Numbered from the stretch's first letter, positions 41,915 through 51,143 are shown. The stretch: DNA of 64,000 nt from Actinomycetota bacterium (GCA_963169235.1 CAUJCX010000059.1:1-64000), one strand, 5' to 3'. Notes: generated by a model not told the origin, from the letters alone. Numbers and translations: made by a program.

Positions 41915-42775
41915 ATGCTGAAGAACTCTGTCGCCATGGGCGGCGTCGCGGCGCTGGCCGCCGCCACCGCCCTGGCCGCCGCCGTGCCCGCCACGGCCGC
42001 TGCGCGCACGTGCGCCCCCGCCACCCGCGTGGTGTCGCTGTCGCCGACCGCCACCGAGATGCTGTTCGCCATCGGGGCGGGCCGCCGCGTGGTGGCCGTG
42101 GACGACATGTCCAACTACCCCAAGACCGCTCCCCGCACCAAGCTGTCGGGCTACAAGGCCAACGCCGAGGCCGTGCTGAAGTACCGCCCGCAGGTGGTGG
42201 TGATGCAGAGCGACTCCAACAACGCCGTGGCGGGCCTGCGGGCCGCGAAGGTACGCGTGGTGCTGCAGCCCCCCGCGACGACCCTCGCCCAGAGCTACGC
42301 CCAGATCCGCCAGCTGGGGGCGCTGACGTGCCGCCAGAAGGGGGCCGCGGCCACCGTCGCCCGCATGAAGAAGGGCATCGCGGCCGCGGTCGCGTCGGCG
42401 CCCGCGTCGGCGCGCGGGGCAACGTACTTCCACGAGCTCGACAACACGCTGTACGCGGCGTCGTCCAAGACGTTCATCGGCCAGATCTACGGGATGTTCG
42501 GGCTGAAGAACATCGCGGACCCCGCCGACCGCGGCACCGGCTACCCGCAGCTGTCCGCCGAGTCGGTGATCGTGGCCAACCCGCAGTACATCTTCCTGGC
42601 CGACGCCGGTTTCGGGGAGAGCGCCGACACCGTGGCGAAGCGGCCCGGCTGGGGCAGCATCTCGGCGGTGAAGAACCGCCGCGTGTTCGCCGTGAACGCC
42701 GACCTGGCCTCGCGCTGGGGGCCGCGCGTGGTCTCGTTCGCCCGCCAGGTGGCGGCCGGTCTGAAGGCCTCGTAG
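41915..42775 (+). CDS. btuF: Corrinoid-binding protein BtuF
   Basis: 286 residues from the ATG at 41915. It has the short BtuF fold: TRVVSLSPTATEMLFAIGAGRRVVAVDDMSNYP at the N-terminal lobe and a second lobe with GTGYPQLSAESVIVANPQYIFL. It captures B12 or cobinamide outside the membrane and docks on BtuC. Oddity: the signal peptide ends AxA with no lipobox cysteine, unlike the thiamine-precursor lipoprotein at 5747, so anchoring is unclear. Confidence 0.88.
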   Translation: MLKNSVAMGGVAALAAATALAAAVPATAAARTCAPATRVVSLSPTATEMLFAIGAGRRVVAVDDMSNYPKTAPRTKLSGYKANAEAVLKYRPQVVVMQSDSNNAVAGLRAAKVRVVLQPPATTLAQSYAQIRQLGALTCRQKGAAATVARMKKGIAAAVASAPASARGATYFHELDNTLYAASSKTFIGQIYGMFGLKNIADPADRGTGYPQLSAESVIVANPQYIFLADAGFGESADTVAKRPGWGSISAVKNRRVFAVNADLASRWGPRVVSFARQVAAGLKAS

Positions 42776-42788
42776 GAGCCGCGGACCG

Positions 42789-43880
42789 GTGAGCACCGAC
42801 GCCCCGACCCCCGCCGCCACGGCGGGGGTCCAGGCCCTGCCGCAGGCCGCGTGGGCGCTGTGGGTGCGCCTCACGTGCGCCGTCGTCGTGCTGGTCGGGT
42901 GCATGCTGGCGGGGCTGTTCATCGGCGCGGTCCACATCCCGCCCGGCGGCGTGGTGCTGGACATCCTCGACCACCTGCCGCTGGTACACATCGACTCGGG
43001 GCTCACCGAGCAGCAGCGGGACGTGCTGTGGCTCCTGCGCATGCCGCGCGTGGCGCTGGGGGCGCTGGTGGGGGCGACGCTGGGGCTGGGGGGTGCCGCG
43101 TACCAGGGGACGTTCCGCAACCCCCTGGCCGACCCGTACCTGCTGGGCGTGGCCGCGGGCGCCGGCCTGGGGGCCACCATCGCCATCGTGTACGCACAGG
43201 GCCATTCGCTGGGCGGCCAGTCGCTTCTGCCCGTGCTCGCGTTCGCGGGCGGGGCGCTGGCGGTGGCGCTGGCGATGCTGGTGGGGCGCTCGTTCGGCGA
43301 GGGGCGCAGCTCGACCACTCTGATCCTCGGCGGCGTCGCCGTCGCCACGTTCCTCACCGCGGTGCAGACGTTCGTGCAGCAGAGCCGCGACGACACGCTG
43401 CGCATCGTCTACGACTGGATCCTGGGGCGGCTGGCCACGTCGCAGTGGAGCGAGGTGCGGATGGTGCTGCCGTACCTGGTCGTCAGCGCCGTGGTGGTGC
43501 TGTTGCACGGCCGCATGCTCGACGTGCTGGGCCTGGGCGACGACACCGCCGAGAGCCTCGGCGTCAACCCCGCCCGGGTGCGCGGCATCGTGGTGATCGC
43601 GGTCACGCTGGGCACGGCGGCCGCCGTGGCGGTGAGCGGCCTCATCGGCTTCGTCGGCATCGTCGTGCCGCACGTGGTGCGCCTGCTGGGCGTGCGCGGC
43701 TACCGGGCGTTGCTACCACTGTCGGCCCTGGCGGGCGGGGCGTTCCTGGTGCTGTGCGATCTGCTGGCCCGCACGGCACTGTCACCCGCCGAGCTGCCGA
43801 TCGGCGTGGTGACCGCACTGGTGGGCGCGCCCGTGTTCGCGCTGGTGCTGCGGTCGGCCCGGGGGAGCGCGCAGCCGTGA
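42789..43880 (+). CDS. btuC: Corrinoid ABC permease BtuC
   Basis: 363 residues, about ten hydrophobic helices, FecCD family. LRMPRVALGALVGATLGLGGAAYQGTFRNPLADPYLLGVAAGAGLGA is the family's signature region. The GTG at 42789 is 13 nt after btuF. The C-terminus overlaps btuD by 4 nt. Confidence 0.9.
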   Translation: MSTDAPTPAATAGVQALPQAAWALWVRLTCAVVVLVGCMLAGLFIGAVHIPPGGVVLDILDHLPLVHIDSGLTEQQRDVLWLLRMPRVALGALVGATLGLGGAAYQGTFRNPLADPYLLGVAAGAGLGATIAIVYAQGHSLGGQSLLPVLAFAGGALAVALAMLVGRSFGEGRSSTTLILGGVAVATFLTAVQTFVQQSRDDTLRIVYDWILGRLATSQWSEVRMVLPYLVVSAVVVLLHGRMLDVLGLGDDTAESLGVNPARVRGIVVIAVTLGTAAAVAVSGLIGFVGIVVPHVVRLLGVRGYRALLPLSALAGGAFLVLCDLLARTALSPAELPIGVVTALVGAPVFALVLRSARGSAQP

Positions 43881-44647
43881 TCGAGCTACGCGACGTGCGC
43901 GTAGTGCGCGGGGGCAGGCCGGTGCTGCACGGCGTCAACCTGGACGTGCCGCGCGGCGCGTGGTGCGCGCTCATCGGCCCCAACGGGGCCGGCAAGAGCA
44001 CGCTGCTGCGCGCCATCGCCGGTGGGCCCGTGGACGGTGGCGCGGTGCTGATCGACGGGCAGCCCGTGCACGCCATCGGTCGCCGGGCTCGCGCCCGGCG
44101 CATGGCCGTGGTCGACCAGCAGCCCACCATGCCCGCCGACATGACGGTGGCCGACTACGTCGCGCTGGGCCGGACGCCGTACCTGTCGTACTTCGGGCGG
44201 GAGGGCGCCGACGACCGCCGCGTCGTGGCCGAATGCCTCGATCGCCTCGACCTGATGGCGTTCGCCGGGCGCCGCGTGACCACGCTGTCGGGCGGCGAGT
44301 GGCAGCGCACCGTGGTGGCCCGGGCCCTCGCCCAGCAGCCCGACGTGCTGCTGCTCGACGAGCCCACCAGCGCCCTCGACGTGGGGCGCCAGCTGCACGT
44401 GCTCGAGCTGGTCGACCGCCTCCGCGGCGACGACCTCACCGTCATCAGCGCCACGCACGACCTGGGCCTGGCGGCGGCGTTCAGCGACCGCGTGGCGCTG
44501 GTCAGCGGCGGCCTCATCGTGGCCGAGGGCGCCCCCGCCGAGGTGATCCGCGAGAGCGTCCTGTCGGAGCACTACGGCGCCGACCTGCGCGTGCTGCGCG
44601 ACGACGAGGGGCACCTGGCCGTCGTGCCCCGCCGGACGCGCCCGTGA
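43877..44647 (+). CDS. btuD: Corrinoid ABC transporter ATPase BtuD
   Basis: 256 residues from the GTG of a GTGA overlap. Walker A GPNGAGKST, signature LSGGEWQR, Walker B LLLDEPTSALD, switch SATHDLGLA: the FhuC/BtuD group of importer ATPases. Four-base overlap with cobU. Confidence 0.9.
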   Translation: MIELRDVRVVRGGRPVLHGVNLDVPRGAWCALIGPNGAGKSTLLRAIAGGPVDGGAVLIDGQPVHAIGRRARARRMAVVDQQPTMPADMTVADYVALGRTPYLSYFGREGADDRRVVAECLDRLDLMAFAGRRVTTLSGGEWQRTVVARALAQQPDVLLLDEPTSALDVGRQLHVLELVDRLRGDDLTVISATHDLGLAAAFSDRVALVSGGLIVAEGAPAEVIRESVLSEHYGADLRVLRDDEGHLAVVPRRTRP

Positions 44648-45183
44648 GCCGCCTCACGCTGCTCGTGGGTGGCGCCCGCGCCGGCAAGTCGAGCCTGGCC
44701 GAGCGCATGGCCCTCGCCAGCGGGATGCCCGTCACGTTCATCGCCACCGCGACGGCGGACGACGAGGACATGCGGCGGCGCATCGCCCGGCACCGCGCCG
44801 AGCGGCCGGCGGACTGGGTGACCGTGGAGGAGCCCCGCGACCTGGCGGCCGCGCTCGGAACGGCGGCCGCCGGCCACGTGGTGATCGTGGACTGCCTCAC
44901 CCTGTGGACCACCAACATGGTGCTGGCGGGCCACGACGACGCAGCCGTCGCGGTCGCCGCAGGCGCCGCCGTGCGGGCCGCCGCGTCCCGCGCCGCGCCC
45001 GTGGTGGTGGTCACCAACGAGGTCGGCCTGGGCGTCGTGCCCGCCTCGGCGCTGGGGCGCACGTACCGGGACACGCACGGCATGGTCAACCGCCAGTGGT
45101 CGCGTGCTGCCGACGCCGCCTATCTGGTGGTGGCGGGCCGCGCCATGCCGTTGCCTCCCTGCGACGAGGTGCCCGGCCTGTGA
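44644..45183 (+). CDS. cobU: Adenosylcobinamide kinase/phosphate guanylyltransferase
   Basis: 179 residues from the GTG overlapping btuD. P-loop LLVGGARAGKSSLAE, the active-site histidine region RRRIARHRAERPADW, VDCLTLWTTNM and VTNEVGLGVVP are those of CobU/CobP. It phosphorylates adenosylcobinamide and then attaches GMP, activating imported cobinamide. Confidence 0.93.
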   Translation: MSRLTLLVGGARAGKSSLAERMALASGMPVTFIATATADDEDMRRRIARHRAERPADWVTVEEPRDLAAALGTAAAGHVVIVDCLTLWTTNMVLAGHDDAAVAVAAGAAVRAAASRAAPVVVVTNEVGLGVVPASALGRTYRDTHGMVNRQWSRAADAAYLVVAGRAMPLPPCDEVPGL

Positions 45184-46223
45184 GCGTCAACGGGCAGAAC
45201 GGTCTGACGAGCGTCGCGCCCGTCGACGCGGCCGCCGCGGCCCTCGCACGCGAGGCGGTCGACGCGCTGGCGAAGCCGCCCGGAAGCCTGGGGCGCATGG
45301 AGGACCTGGCGGTGCAGCTGGCCGGGATCGCCGGGGTGTGCCCGCCGCCGGTACCCCATGATCCCGTCGCCCTGGTGTTCGCCGCCGACCACGGCGTGGT
45401 GGCCCGCGGCGTGTCGCGCTGGCCCCGGGAGGTCACCGCCGCGATGGTGGCGCAGCTGCTCGCCGGCCGGGCCGCGTGCAACGCGATCGCCCGTACCGTG
45501 GGCGCCCGCGTGGTCGTGACCGACGTGGGCGTCGCCACCCCCGTGGCGCCCCATCCCGACCTGGTGTCGCGCGCGGTGGCGCCGGGCACGGCCGACATGC
45601 TGCAGGGCCCGGCGATGACGGCCCACGAGATGGCCCGGGCGGTGCAGGTGGGCGTCGACGTCGCGCGCGCGGCGGTGGAGGCCGGTGCCGGCGTGGTGTG
45701 CGTGGGCGACATGGGCATCGGCAACACTACGGCCGCCGCGGCGCTGGTGGCCGCGTACACCGGCGCCGGCGCCGCCGACGTGGTGGGGAGAGGTGCGGCC
45801 TCCGACGACGCCACGGTGGAGCGCAAGCGGGACGTGGTGGCGCAGAGCCTGCGGCGGCATCCCTCGCGCGACCCCGGGGCCGTGCTGGCCAACCTGGGCG
45901 GGTTCGAGCACGCGGGCATGGCGGGCGCGGTGCTCGCGTGCGCGCTCGCCCGGGTGCCCGTGGTGCTCGACGGCGTCAATGCCGACGCGGCGGCGCTGGC
46001 GGCGGCGGCGATGTGGCCCGCCACGCGCGGCTACATGATCGCCGGCCACCGTTCGCGCGAACCGGGCGCCGCCGCGGCCCTGGGGCACCTGGGGCTCGAC
46101 GCCGTCATCGACCTCGACATGCGGCTGGGGGAGGGCACCGGGGCGCTCCTGGCCGTGCCCGTGATCCAGGCCGCGGCGCGGGTGCTCCACGACATGGCGC
46201 GCCTGGACGAGGTGGCGGGGTGA
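45180..46223 (+). CDS. cobT: Nicotinate-nucleotide-dimethylbenzimidazole phosphoribosyltransferase
   Basis: 347 residues from the GTG overlapping cobU. KPPGSLGRMEDLAVQLAGI, VFAADHGVVARGVSRWP, MGIGNTTAAAAL and the catalytic Glu in DMRLGEGTGA are all present. It makes alpha-ribazole phosphate, the lower ligand precursor. Confidence 0.94.
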   Translation: MSVNGQNGLTSVAPVDAAAAALAREAVDALAKPPGSLGRMEDLAVQLAGIAGVCPPPVPHDPVALVFAADHGVVARGVSRWPREVTAAMVAQLLAGRAACNAIARTVGARVVVTDVGVATPVAPHPDLVSRAVAPGTADMLQGPAMTAHEMARAVQVGVDVARAAVEAGAGVVCVGDMGIGNTTAAAALVAAYTGAGAADVVGRGAASDDATVERKRDVVAQSLRRHPSRDPGAVLANLGGFEHAGMAGAVLACALARVPVVLDGVNADAAALAAAAMWPATRGYMIAGHRSREPGAAAALGHLGLDAVIDLDMRLGEGTGALLAVPVIQAAARVLHDMARLDEVAG

Positions 46224-46966
46224 GGAGCCCCGTGGGCCCCATCGTGGCGGCCCACGCGTTCCTCACCCGGCTACCGGTGCCCCGCCGGGCCGACGGCGGC
46301 ATGGACCCGCACCGCTTCATGGCGTGGCTGCCGCTGGTGGGCCTCACCGTGGGCCTCATCGCCGCGGCGACGCGCTGGGCGGCCGATCCGCTGGGGCCCG
46401 TGTTCGCCACGCTGGCGGCGTGCGCGGCCGGCCCGCTGGTGACGGGGGCCTTCCACGAGGACGGCCTGGCCGACACGTTCGACGGCCTGGGTCCCCTGGA
46501 CCGTTCGCGGCGGCTGCAGGCGATGCGCGACTCGCGCCTGGGCACGTTCGGCGTGCTTGCCTTGGTGGCGAGCTTCGGCGCGCGGGTGGCGCTGCTGGCG
46601 CCCCTGGGCTGGCGGCAGGCCGGGGCGCTGCTGGTGGCCGGCCACGTGCTGGGGCGGTGGTCGACGCTGCCGCTGGCCCGGTGGGCGCCTCCCGCCCGCA
46701 CCGAGGGCCTGGGCACCACGGTCACGGGGCTTGCGGGGAGGACCGTGGCGGCGGGCACCGCGCTGGCCGCCGCGATCGCGGTGCCCGCGCTGTGGTGGGT
46801 GACGCCCGGGGCCGCGGGCGCGGCCGTCGCCGCCGCGGCCGTGGTGACCGCGGTGACGGGCGTGTGGTGGCTGCGGGCGTTCGGCGGCGTCACGGGCGAC
46901 ACGTACGGCGCCACCAACCAGCTGGTCGAGATCGCCACCATCGCGGGAGCGGTGGCGGTGCTGTGA
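46220..46966 (+). CDS. cobS: Adenosylcobinamide-GDP ribazoletransferase
   Basis: 248 residues from the GTG overlapping cobT. Membrane protein with HEDGLADTFDGLG (the metal-binding core of CobS/CobV) and FLTRLPVPRR at the N-terminus; the final GDTYGATNQLVEI is also typical. It joins the activated corrin and the lower ligand at the membrane. Confidence 0.92.
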   Translation: MRSPVGPIVAAHAFLTRLPVPRRADGGMDPHRFMAWLPLVGLTVGLIAAATRWAADPLGPVFATLAACAAGPLVTGAFHEDGLADTFDGLGPLDRSRRLQAMRDSRLGTFGVLALVASFGARVALLAPLGWRQAGALLVAGHVLGRWSTLPLARWAPPARTEGLGTTVTGLAGRTVAAGTALAAAIAVPALWWVTPGAAGAAVAAAAVVTAVTGVWWLRAFGGVTGDTYGATNQLVEIATIAGAVAVL

Positions 46967-47538
46967 CGCGGCTGGTGCTGGTGCGCCATCTGCGCGTGGC
47001 CGCGTCGCACCGAGGCCTGTGGGTGGGCGGCGGCACCGACCCGGACGCCGACGAGGCCGCGTGCGCCGAGGCGCGCGCGCCGATGCGTGCCCTCGCCCGC
47101 GCATGGCCACCTGACGCCGTGTGGTGCTCCCCGCTTCGCCGCGCGCAGCAGACCGCGGCTCTCGTCGGCCTGCCGCTGGTCACCGACCCGCGGCTGACCG
47201 AGCGCGACTTCGGCCCGTGGGAGGGACGACCCGTCGACGAGGTGATGGCCGACGTGCCCCCCGAGGCCACCGAGGGCACCGCGGCGTGGCTGGCGTACGA
47301 CCCGGGCGGCGAGACATCGGCCGGGGTGGCCGCCCGCGTCGAGGCCGTGTGGCGCGACCTGCGCCGCGCGCGCGGATGCACGTGGTGCGTCGCCCACGCC
47401 GGTCCCCTGGCGTTCCTCCGGGCCCTGGCCCTGGACATCACGGTGCCCGAGGCGTTCGACGATGCGCTGCCCCACGGCGGCTGGTGCGTGATCGACGCAG
47501 GCGGCGGCGAGACCTCGAGGGGCCGCCTGGCCCCGTGA
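46963..47538 (+). CDS. cobC: Histidine-phosphatase protein, probable alpha-ribazole phosphatase
   Basis: 191 residues from the GTG overlapping cobS. Position at the end of the cob genes and TERDFGPWEGR (the general acid) plus CVAHAGPLAFLRAL (second histidine) indicate CobC, which removes phosphate from alpha-ribazole or cobalamin 5'-phosphate. Unusual: the first motif reads LVRHLRV, where the family has RHG; the glycine is replaced by leucine while the histidine nucleophile is kept. Activity is therefore plausible but should not be assumed. Confidence 0.8.
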   Translation: MTRLVLVRHLRVAASHRGLWVGGGTDPDADEAACAEARAPMRALARAWPPDAVWCSPLRRAQQTAALVGLPLVTDPRLTERDFGPWEGRPVDEVMADVPPEATEGTAAWLAYDPGGETSAGVAARVEAVWRDLRRARGCTWCVAHAGPLAFLRALALDITVPEAFDDALPHGGWCVIDAGGGETSRGRLAP

Positions 47539-47559
47539 GAGCGGGCGGCGACCACCGGG

Positions 47560-48153
47560 CTACGGTCGCAGAAGGCGCTCCAGCGCGTCGGCCAGCATGG
47601 GGGCCTCCCCGAGGGCGGTGAACCCCGGCTGGTCGGCGATGCGGCCGATGAAGCCGTCGAGCACCAGCAGCATCCACGTGGCCAGCGTCCGCGCGGGCTG
47701 GTCGGCGCGCACGTCTCCCACCCGCTGGGCCCGTGCGACCCACACCGTGAGGCCGTCGGCCAGCGCGGCGGCGTCGTCGGCCAGCGCCCGGGCGACCTCG
47801 GGTTCGTTCATCACGCTCGCCACCGCGCGCACGAAGCCCGCGATGCGCGGGTCGGCCAGTTCGTCCACCTGCCACGCCGCCACGTCGCGCAGCACGCCCG
47901 CGGCGTCGTCGCGCCCCTCCTGGGCGGCGAACCATGCCCGGGTCTCGCGCGTGCCCAGGTCGAGGATGGCCAGCAGCACGTCGGCCTTGGTGGGGAAGTA
48001 GTGGAAGAACGTGCCCGACCCGATGCCCGCCTCGCGGCAGATCTCGGCCGTGGTGGCGCCGTGATAGCCGAGCCGCGCGAAGCACGTGAGCGCCGCGTCG
48101 ACGATCAGCAGGCGGCGCTCGGCGTGCCGCCGCGGGTCAACGGTGCGGGCCAT
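47560..48153 (-). CDS. TetR-family regulator
   Basis: 197 residues. Helix-turn-helix in IVDAALTCFARLGYHGATTAEICREAGIGSGTFFHYFPTKADVLLAIL. It is divergent from the membrane-protein gene at 48218; a perfect GGAGTG-AC-CACTCC palindrome (48189-48202) in the 64-base gap is its likely operator. Convergent with cobC. Confidence 0.87.
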   Translation of the reverse strand: MARTVDPRRHAERRLLIVDAALTCFARLGYHGATTAEICREAGIGSGTFFHYFPTKADVLLAILDLGTRETRAWFAAQEGRDDAAGVLRDVAAWQVDELADPRIAGFVRAVASVMNEPEVARALADDAAALADGLTVWVARAQRVGDVRADQPARTLATWMLLVLDGFIGRIADQPGFTALGEAPMLADALERLLRP

Positions 48154-48188
48154 GGTTTTCCGGTCGTGAACCGTTCGCGGTGATTACT

Positions 48189-48202
48189 GGAGTGACCACT
48201 CC
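48189..48202. promoter_or_regulatory. Perfect palindrome between divergent genes, probable TetR operator
   Basis: GGAGTG, AC, CACTCC. It lies just upstream of the TATTGT -10 box (48205-48210) of the gene at 48218, in the place where a repressor would block polymerase, and 36 nt from the tetR start. Perfect symmetry and placement are the evidence. Confidence 0.6.
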
Positions 48203-48217
48203 GTTATTGTAGCGCTC

Positions 48218-49270
48218 ATGCTCCCGCTCCGGATGAGGCTGCCCGCGGTCGTGGCACTGGTCGCCGGTGCCCCGATATGCGCGGAATACCTGCAGGCGTA
48301 CATGGGGTCCACCGGCGACGTGGCGCAGATGGCCGGTGGGCTGCTGGTGCTGGGTCCGTTGTACGGCGGTGCGGCGCTCGTCATCCGCGAGGTCGCCGTC
48401 TCCACGCACCGCGGCTGGCCGGGGATCGTGCTGATGGCGACGGCGTTCGGCCTGCTGATGACGGGCGTCATCGACCTGTCGCTGGTGGGTGAGTACCGCT
48501 CCGACGTGGAGGGCTGGCGCGAGCTGCGCGAGCCCACGCTGGTAGGTGCCTGGGGCGTCAGCGTGGCGCCGTTGGTGGGGTGGGTCAGCGGCCACGTGCT
48601 GATGAGCGTGGGCGTGCCGCTGATGGTGCTGTACGCCGCGGCCCCCCGCCTGCGTGGCGCGCGGCTGGTGGGGCGATGGGGACTGCTCGCCACCGTGGTG
48701 CTGTTCAGCCTGGCCGCGCTCGCCATCCGCATGGACGCGCGGCGCGTGTATGAGCCCGATCCCGCGCCGTCGGCGTGGCAGTACGGCGCGGTCGCCGCGG
48801 CGGTGGCGCTGGCGCTGGGCGCGGCGTTCACGCGGTGGGGGGCGGCGCCCTCCCAGAGGCCGGGTCGGCGGGTGTGGAGCCCGCGGGCGGTGTTCGTCGC
48901 CACGGTGGTGGTGTCACTGGCGTACGGCCTCACCGACTACTCGTGGTGGGGCGTCGCCGTCACGGTGGCCGCGCTGACCGGCGCGGCGTGGGGCCTGGGC
49001 GCCGTGGCGCGGTCGCCCGGGTGGGGGCCGCGCCACGTGGCGGCGGTGGCGGGGGCCGCCCTGGTCGCCCGCACCGCGATCGGGTTGCTGGCGCCCGTGC
49101 CGCCCGGTGTGGCGGCGGTGGCGAAGTACGGGCAGAACGCCGTGCTGCTGGCGGCGGTGGTGGCCGTCGCGTGGTGGATCGCGCGGCGCACCGCCGCGGA
49201 GCCCGAGCCGCGCGCCGGCGGCGCTGAGGCGGCGACGGGCGCCGCGCGTGCACCGGCGGGTGCCCGATGA
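48218..49270 (+). CDS. Multi-pass membrane protein
   Basis: 350 residues, about ten hydrophobic helices; no family recognised. Leaderless: TATTGT lies 7 nt before the ATG. Probably the target of the divergent TetR. It overlaps the next gene by 4 nt (ATGA). Confidence 0.65.
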   Translation: MLPLRMRLPAVVALVAGAPICAEYLQAYMGSTGDVAQMAGGLLVLGPLYGGAALVIREVAVSTHRGWPGIVLMATAFGLLMTGVIDLSLVGEYRSDVEGWRELREPTLVGAWGVSVAPLVGWVSGHVLMSVGVPLMVLYAAAPRLRGARLVGRWGLLATVVLFSLAALAIRMDARRVYEPDPAPSAWQYGAVAAAVALALGAAFTRWGAAPSQRPGRRVWSPRAVFVATVVVSLAYGLTDYSWWGVAVTVAALTGAAWGLGAVARSPGWGPRHVAAVAGAALVARTAIGLLAPVPPGVAAVAKYGQNAVLLAAVVAVAWWIARRTAAEPEPRAGGAEAATGAARAPAGAR

Positions 49271-49929
49271 GCGCCCCGGAGCGCTGGACGCTGGTTCGCG
49301 GGGGACGCACCCACGAGGTGCTGATCGCCGACGCGGGGCTGCGTCGGCACGTCACGTGGAGCATCGACGGCATCACCCGGGCCGAGGCGCGCACGGTGGA
49401 CGAGAAGGTGCGTCTGCGCGGCGACGATGCAGGCGACGGCGCGGGCGGGGCCGTGGAGGTGCGCCTTCCGCGCTTCGTCGGCCCGGCACGCCGGGTGACG
49501 CTGCAGGCGGACGACCCCGACGCACCGGACGGCGTGGACTTCGTACCCGAGCCGGGTTCGCGCGCCGCGCGGCGCGAGGCGCGTATCCGTGCGCATCCCC
49601 GCCGCCACGAGCTGGTCGCGACGGTTGTGGGCGTGGTCGGCCTGGTCGCGCCACTGGTGCTCGTTGCGGTGCTCGCCCGCTTCGCGTTTTCGCTACCGCT
49701 TCCGGACCTGCCGCTGCCCCGCGTGTCGTTGCCCGACATCCCGTGGCCCTCGTGGCCACGGCCGCGTCCCCACCTGCCAGGATGGGTCGCGTGGACCCTC
49801 GACAAGACCAAGTACGTGATCCCGGTGGTGGTGGCGTTCGCCATCGCCCGGGGCGAGGTGCGCCGGCGCCGGGCTCAGGACGCGCGGCGTGCGCACGAGG
49901 CCGGCGACGAGGCGTCGCCGCACGGGTGA
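49267..49929 (+). CDS. Hypothetical membrane protein
   Basis: 220 residues from the ATG of an ATGA overlap. A soluble N-terminal half (WTLVRGGRTHEVLIADAGLRRHVTW, then an acidic beta-rich part) is followed by a helix at about 116-137, a Pro/Leu repeat region (LPLPDLPLPRVSLPDIPWPSW) and another hydrophobic segment. Unknown function. Second gene of the 48218-50332 unit. Confidence 0.55.
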   Translation: MSAPERWTLVRGGRTHEVLIADAGLRRHVTWSIDGITRAEARTVDEKVRLRGDDAGDGAGGAVEVRLPRFVGPARRVTLQADDPDAPDGVDFVPEPGSRAARREARIRAHPRRHELVATVVGVVGLVAPLVLVAVLARFAFSLPLPDLPLPRVSLPDIPWPSWPRPRPHLPGWVAWTLDKTKYVIPVVVAFAIARGEVRRRRAQDARRAHEAGDEASPHG

Positions 49930-49939
49930 GGGGCCCGCG

Positions 49940-50332
49940 ATGACGACGGGTGACGACGCGGCCACGTTCTACGATGCGGTGGGAGGGGAGGCGTTCTTCC
50001 ACGACCTGGTGGCCGACTTCTACCGCGGCGTCGCGACCGACGCGCCGCTGCGCGACATGTACCCCGAGGACGACCTGGGACCCGCCGAGGAGCGCCTGCG
50101 CCTCTTTTTGGCGCAGTACTTCGGGGGACCCACCACGTACACCGAGCGGCGCGGTCATCCGCGCCTGCGCATGCGGCACGTGCCGTTCGTGATCGACCGC
50201 GACCAGCGCGACCGGTGGCTCTCGCACATGCTCACCGCCCTTGACGCGCGGCGTCTTGACCCGGGGCACGACCGGGTCATCCGTGACTACTTCATCACCG
50301 TCGCCGACTTCATGGTGAACACGCCCGACTAG
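49940..50332 (+). CDS. Truncated hemoglobin (group II, GlbO-like)
   Basis: 130 residues from the ATG at 49940. FYDAVGGEAFFHDLVADFYRGVATD and LRMRHVPFVIDRDQRDRWLSHM are the truncated-globin signatures; the histidine in MRHVPF is the proximal haem ligand and TYTERRGHPRLRMRH is typical of group II (GlbO). Possible roles are oxygen or NO handling. It follows the membrane protein gene by 10 nt. Confidence 0.88.
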   Translation: MTTGDDAATFYDAVGGEAFFHDLVADFYRGVATDAPLRDMYPEDDLGPAEERLRLFLAQYFGGPTTYTERRGHPRLRMRHVPFVIDRDQRDRWLSHMLTALDARRLDPGHDRVIRDYFITVADFMVNTPD

Positions 50333-50549
50333 CCCTGTTGCAGCGGCGGTAGAACGGGTAGTGAACCGGTCTGTCTGTGCGGGCATGCGGCAATGCCGTG
50401 CTTCCCCACGGCGTGTGTGTGGGCGAATACGGGCCCACGTGGCGGCACCGGTGCGACGATGGGTGGTGCCGGAATCCATACATCCGGCGGCGTCCCGCGC
50501 GGGATCAGCCTCTTGTCACCACGCAGTTGACGAAAGGACAGATCTCTCG

Positions 50550-51143
50550 ATGCGATCAGCGTTTGATCGGCTTCTCTCCTGGTTCGGCCTCGCCGCCGCC
50601 ATCCTGTTGTTGATCGGCGCCGGCCTGGCGTTCTGGTCGAGCGCGTTCATCCACGATCAGGTGTCGGCCCAGCTGAAGGACCAGAAGATCACGATGCCCT
50701 CCGGTGAGGCCATCCAGGATCCCGAGGTCAAGCCGTATCTGGAGCAGTACGCGGGGCAGCAGATGACCACCGGCGACCAGGCCAAGGCCTTCGCCGACCA
50801 CTACATCTGGGTGCACATGCAGAAGTCGGGCGGCGGCAAGACCTACGAGGAGGTCTCCGGCGAGTACATCGGCATGCTGAAGGACCCCAACTCCGACAAG
50901 GCCAAGATGGCCGAGCTGGGCGAGCTGCGCCAGTCGCTGTTCATGGGCAACACGCTGCGAGGCCTGCTGCTGAACGCGTACGCGTTCGACAAGGTGGGCT
51001 CCATCGCCCGCATCGGCGGCATCGTGGCGCTGGTGGGTGGCGTGCTGATGCTGGTGCTGTCGGGCCTCGGGTTCCGGCACGCCCGCAAGGTCGACGCGGG
51101 CGACGCGCCGGTCGCGGCCCAGGCGCCTCCGGCCTCGTCCTGA
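50550..51143 (+). CDS. Membrane protein with two transmembrane helices
   Basis: 197 residues, GAAAGGA before the ATG. Helices at about 12-31 and 150-172 bracket an acidic, Lys/Gln-rich extracytoplasmic domain (HDQVSAQLKDQKITMPSGEAIQDPEVKPYLE). Codon use and charge pattern look natural. Function unknown; the topology suggests a surface-exposed loop domain. Confidence 0.6.
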   Translation: MRSAFDRLLSWFGLAAAILLLIGAGLAFWSSAFIHDQVSAQLKDQKITMPSGEAIQDPEVKPYLEQYAGQQMTTGDQAKAFADHYIWVHMQKSGGGKTYEEVSGEYIGMLKDPNSDKAKMAELGELRQSLFMGNTLRGLLLNAYAFDKVGSIARIGGIVALVGGVLMLVLSGLGFRHARKVDAGDAPVAAQAPPASS

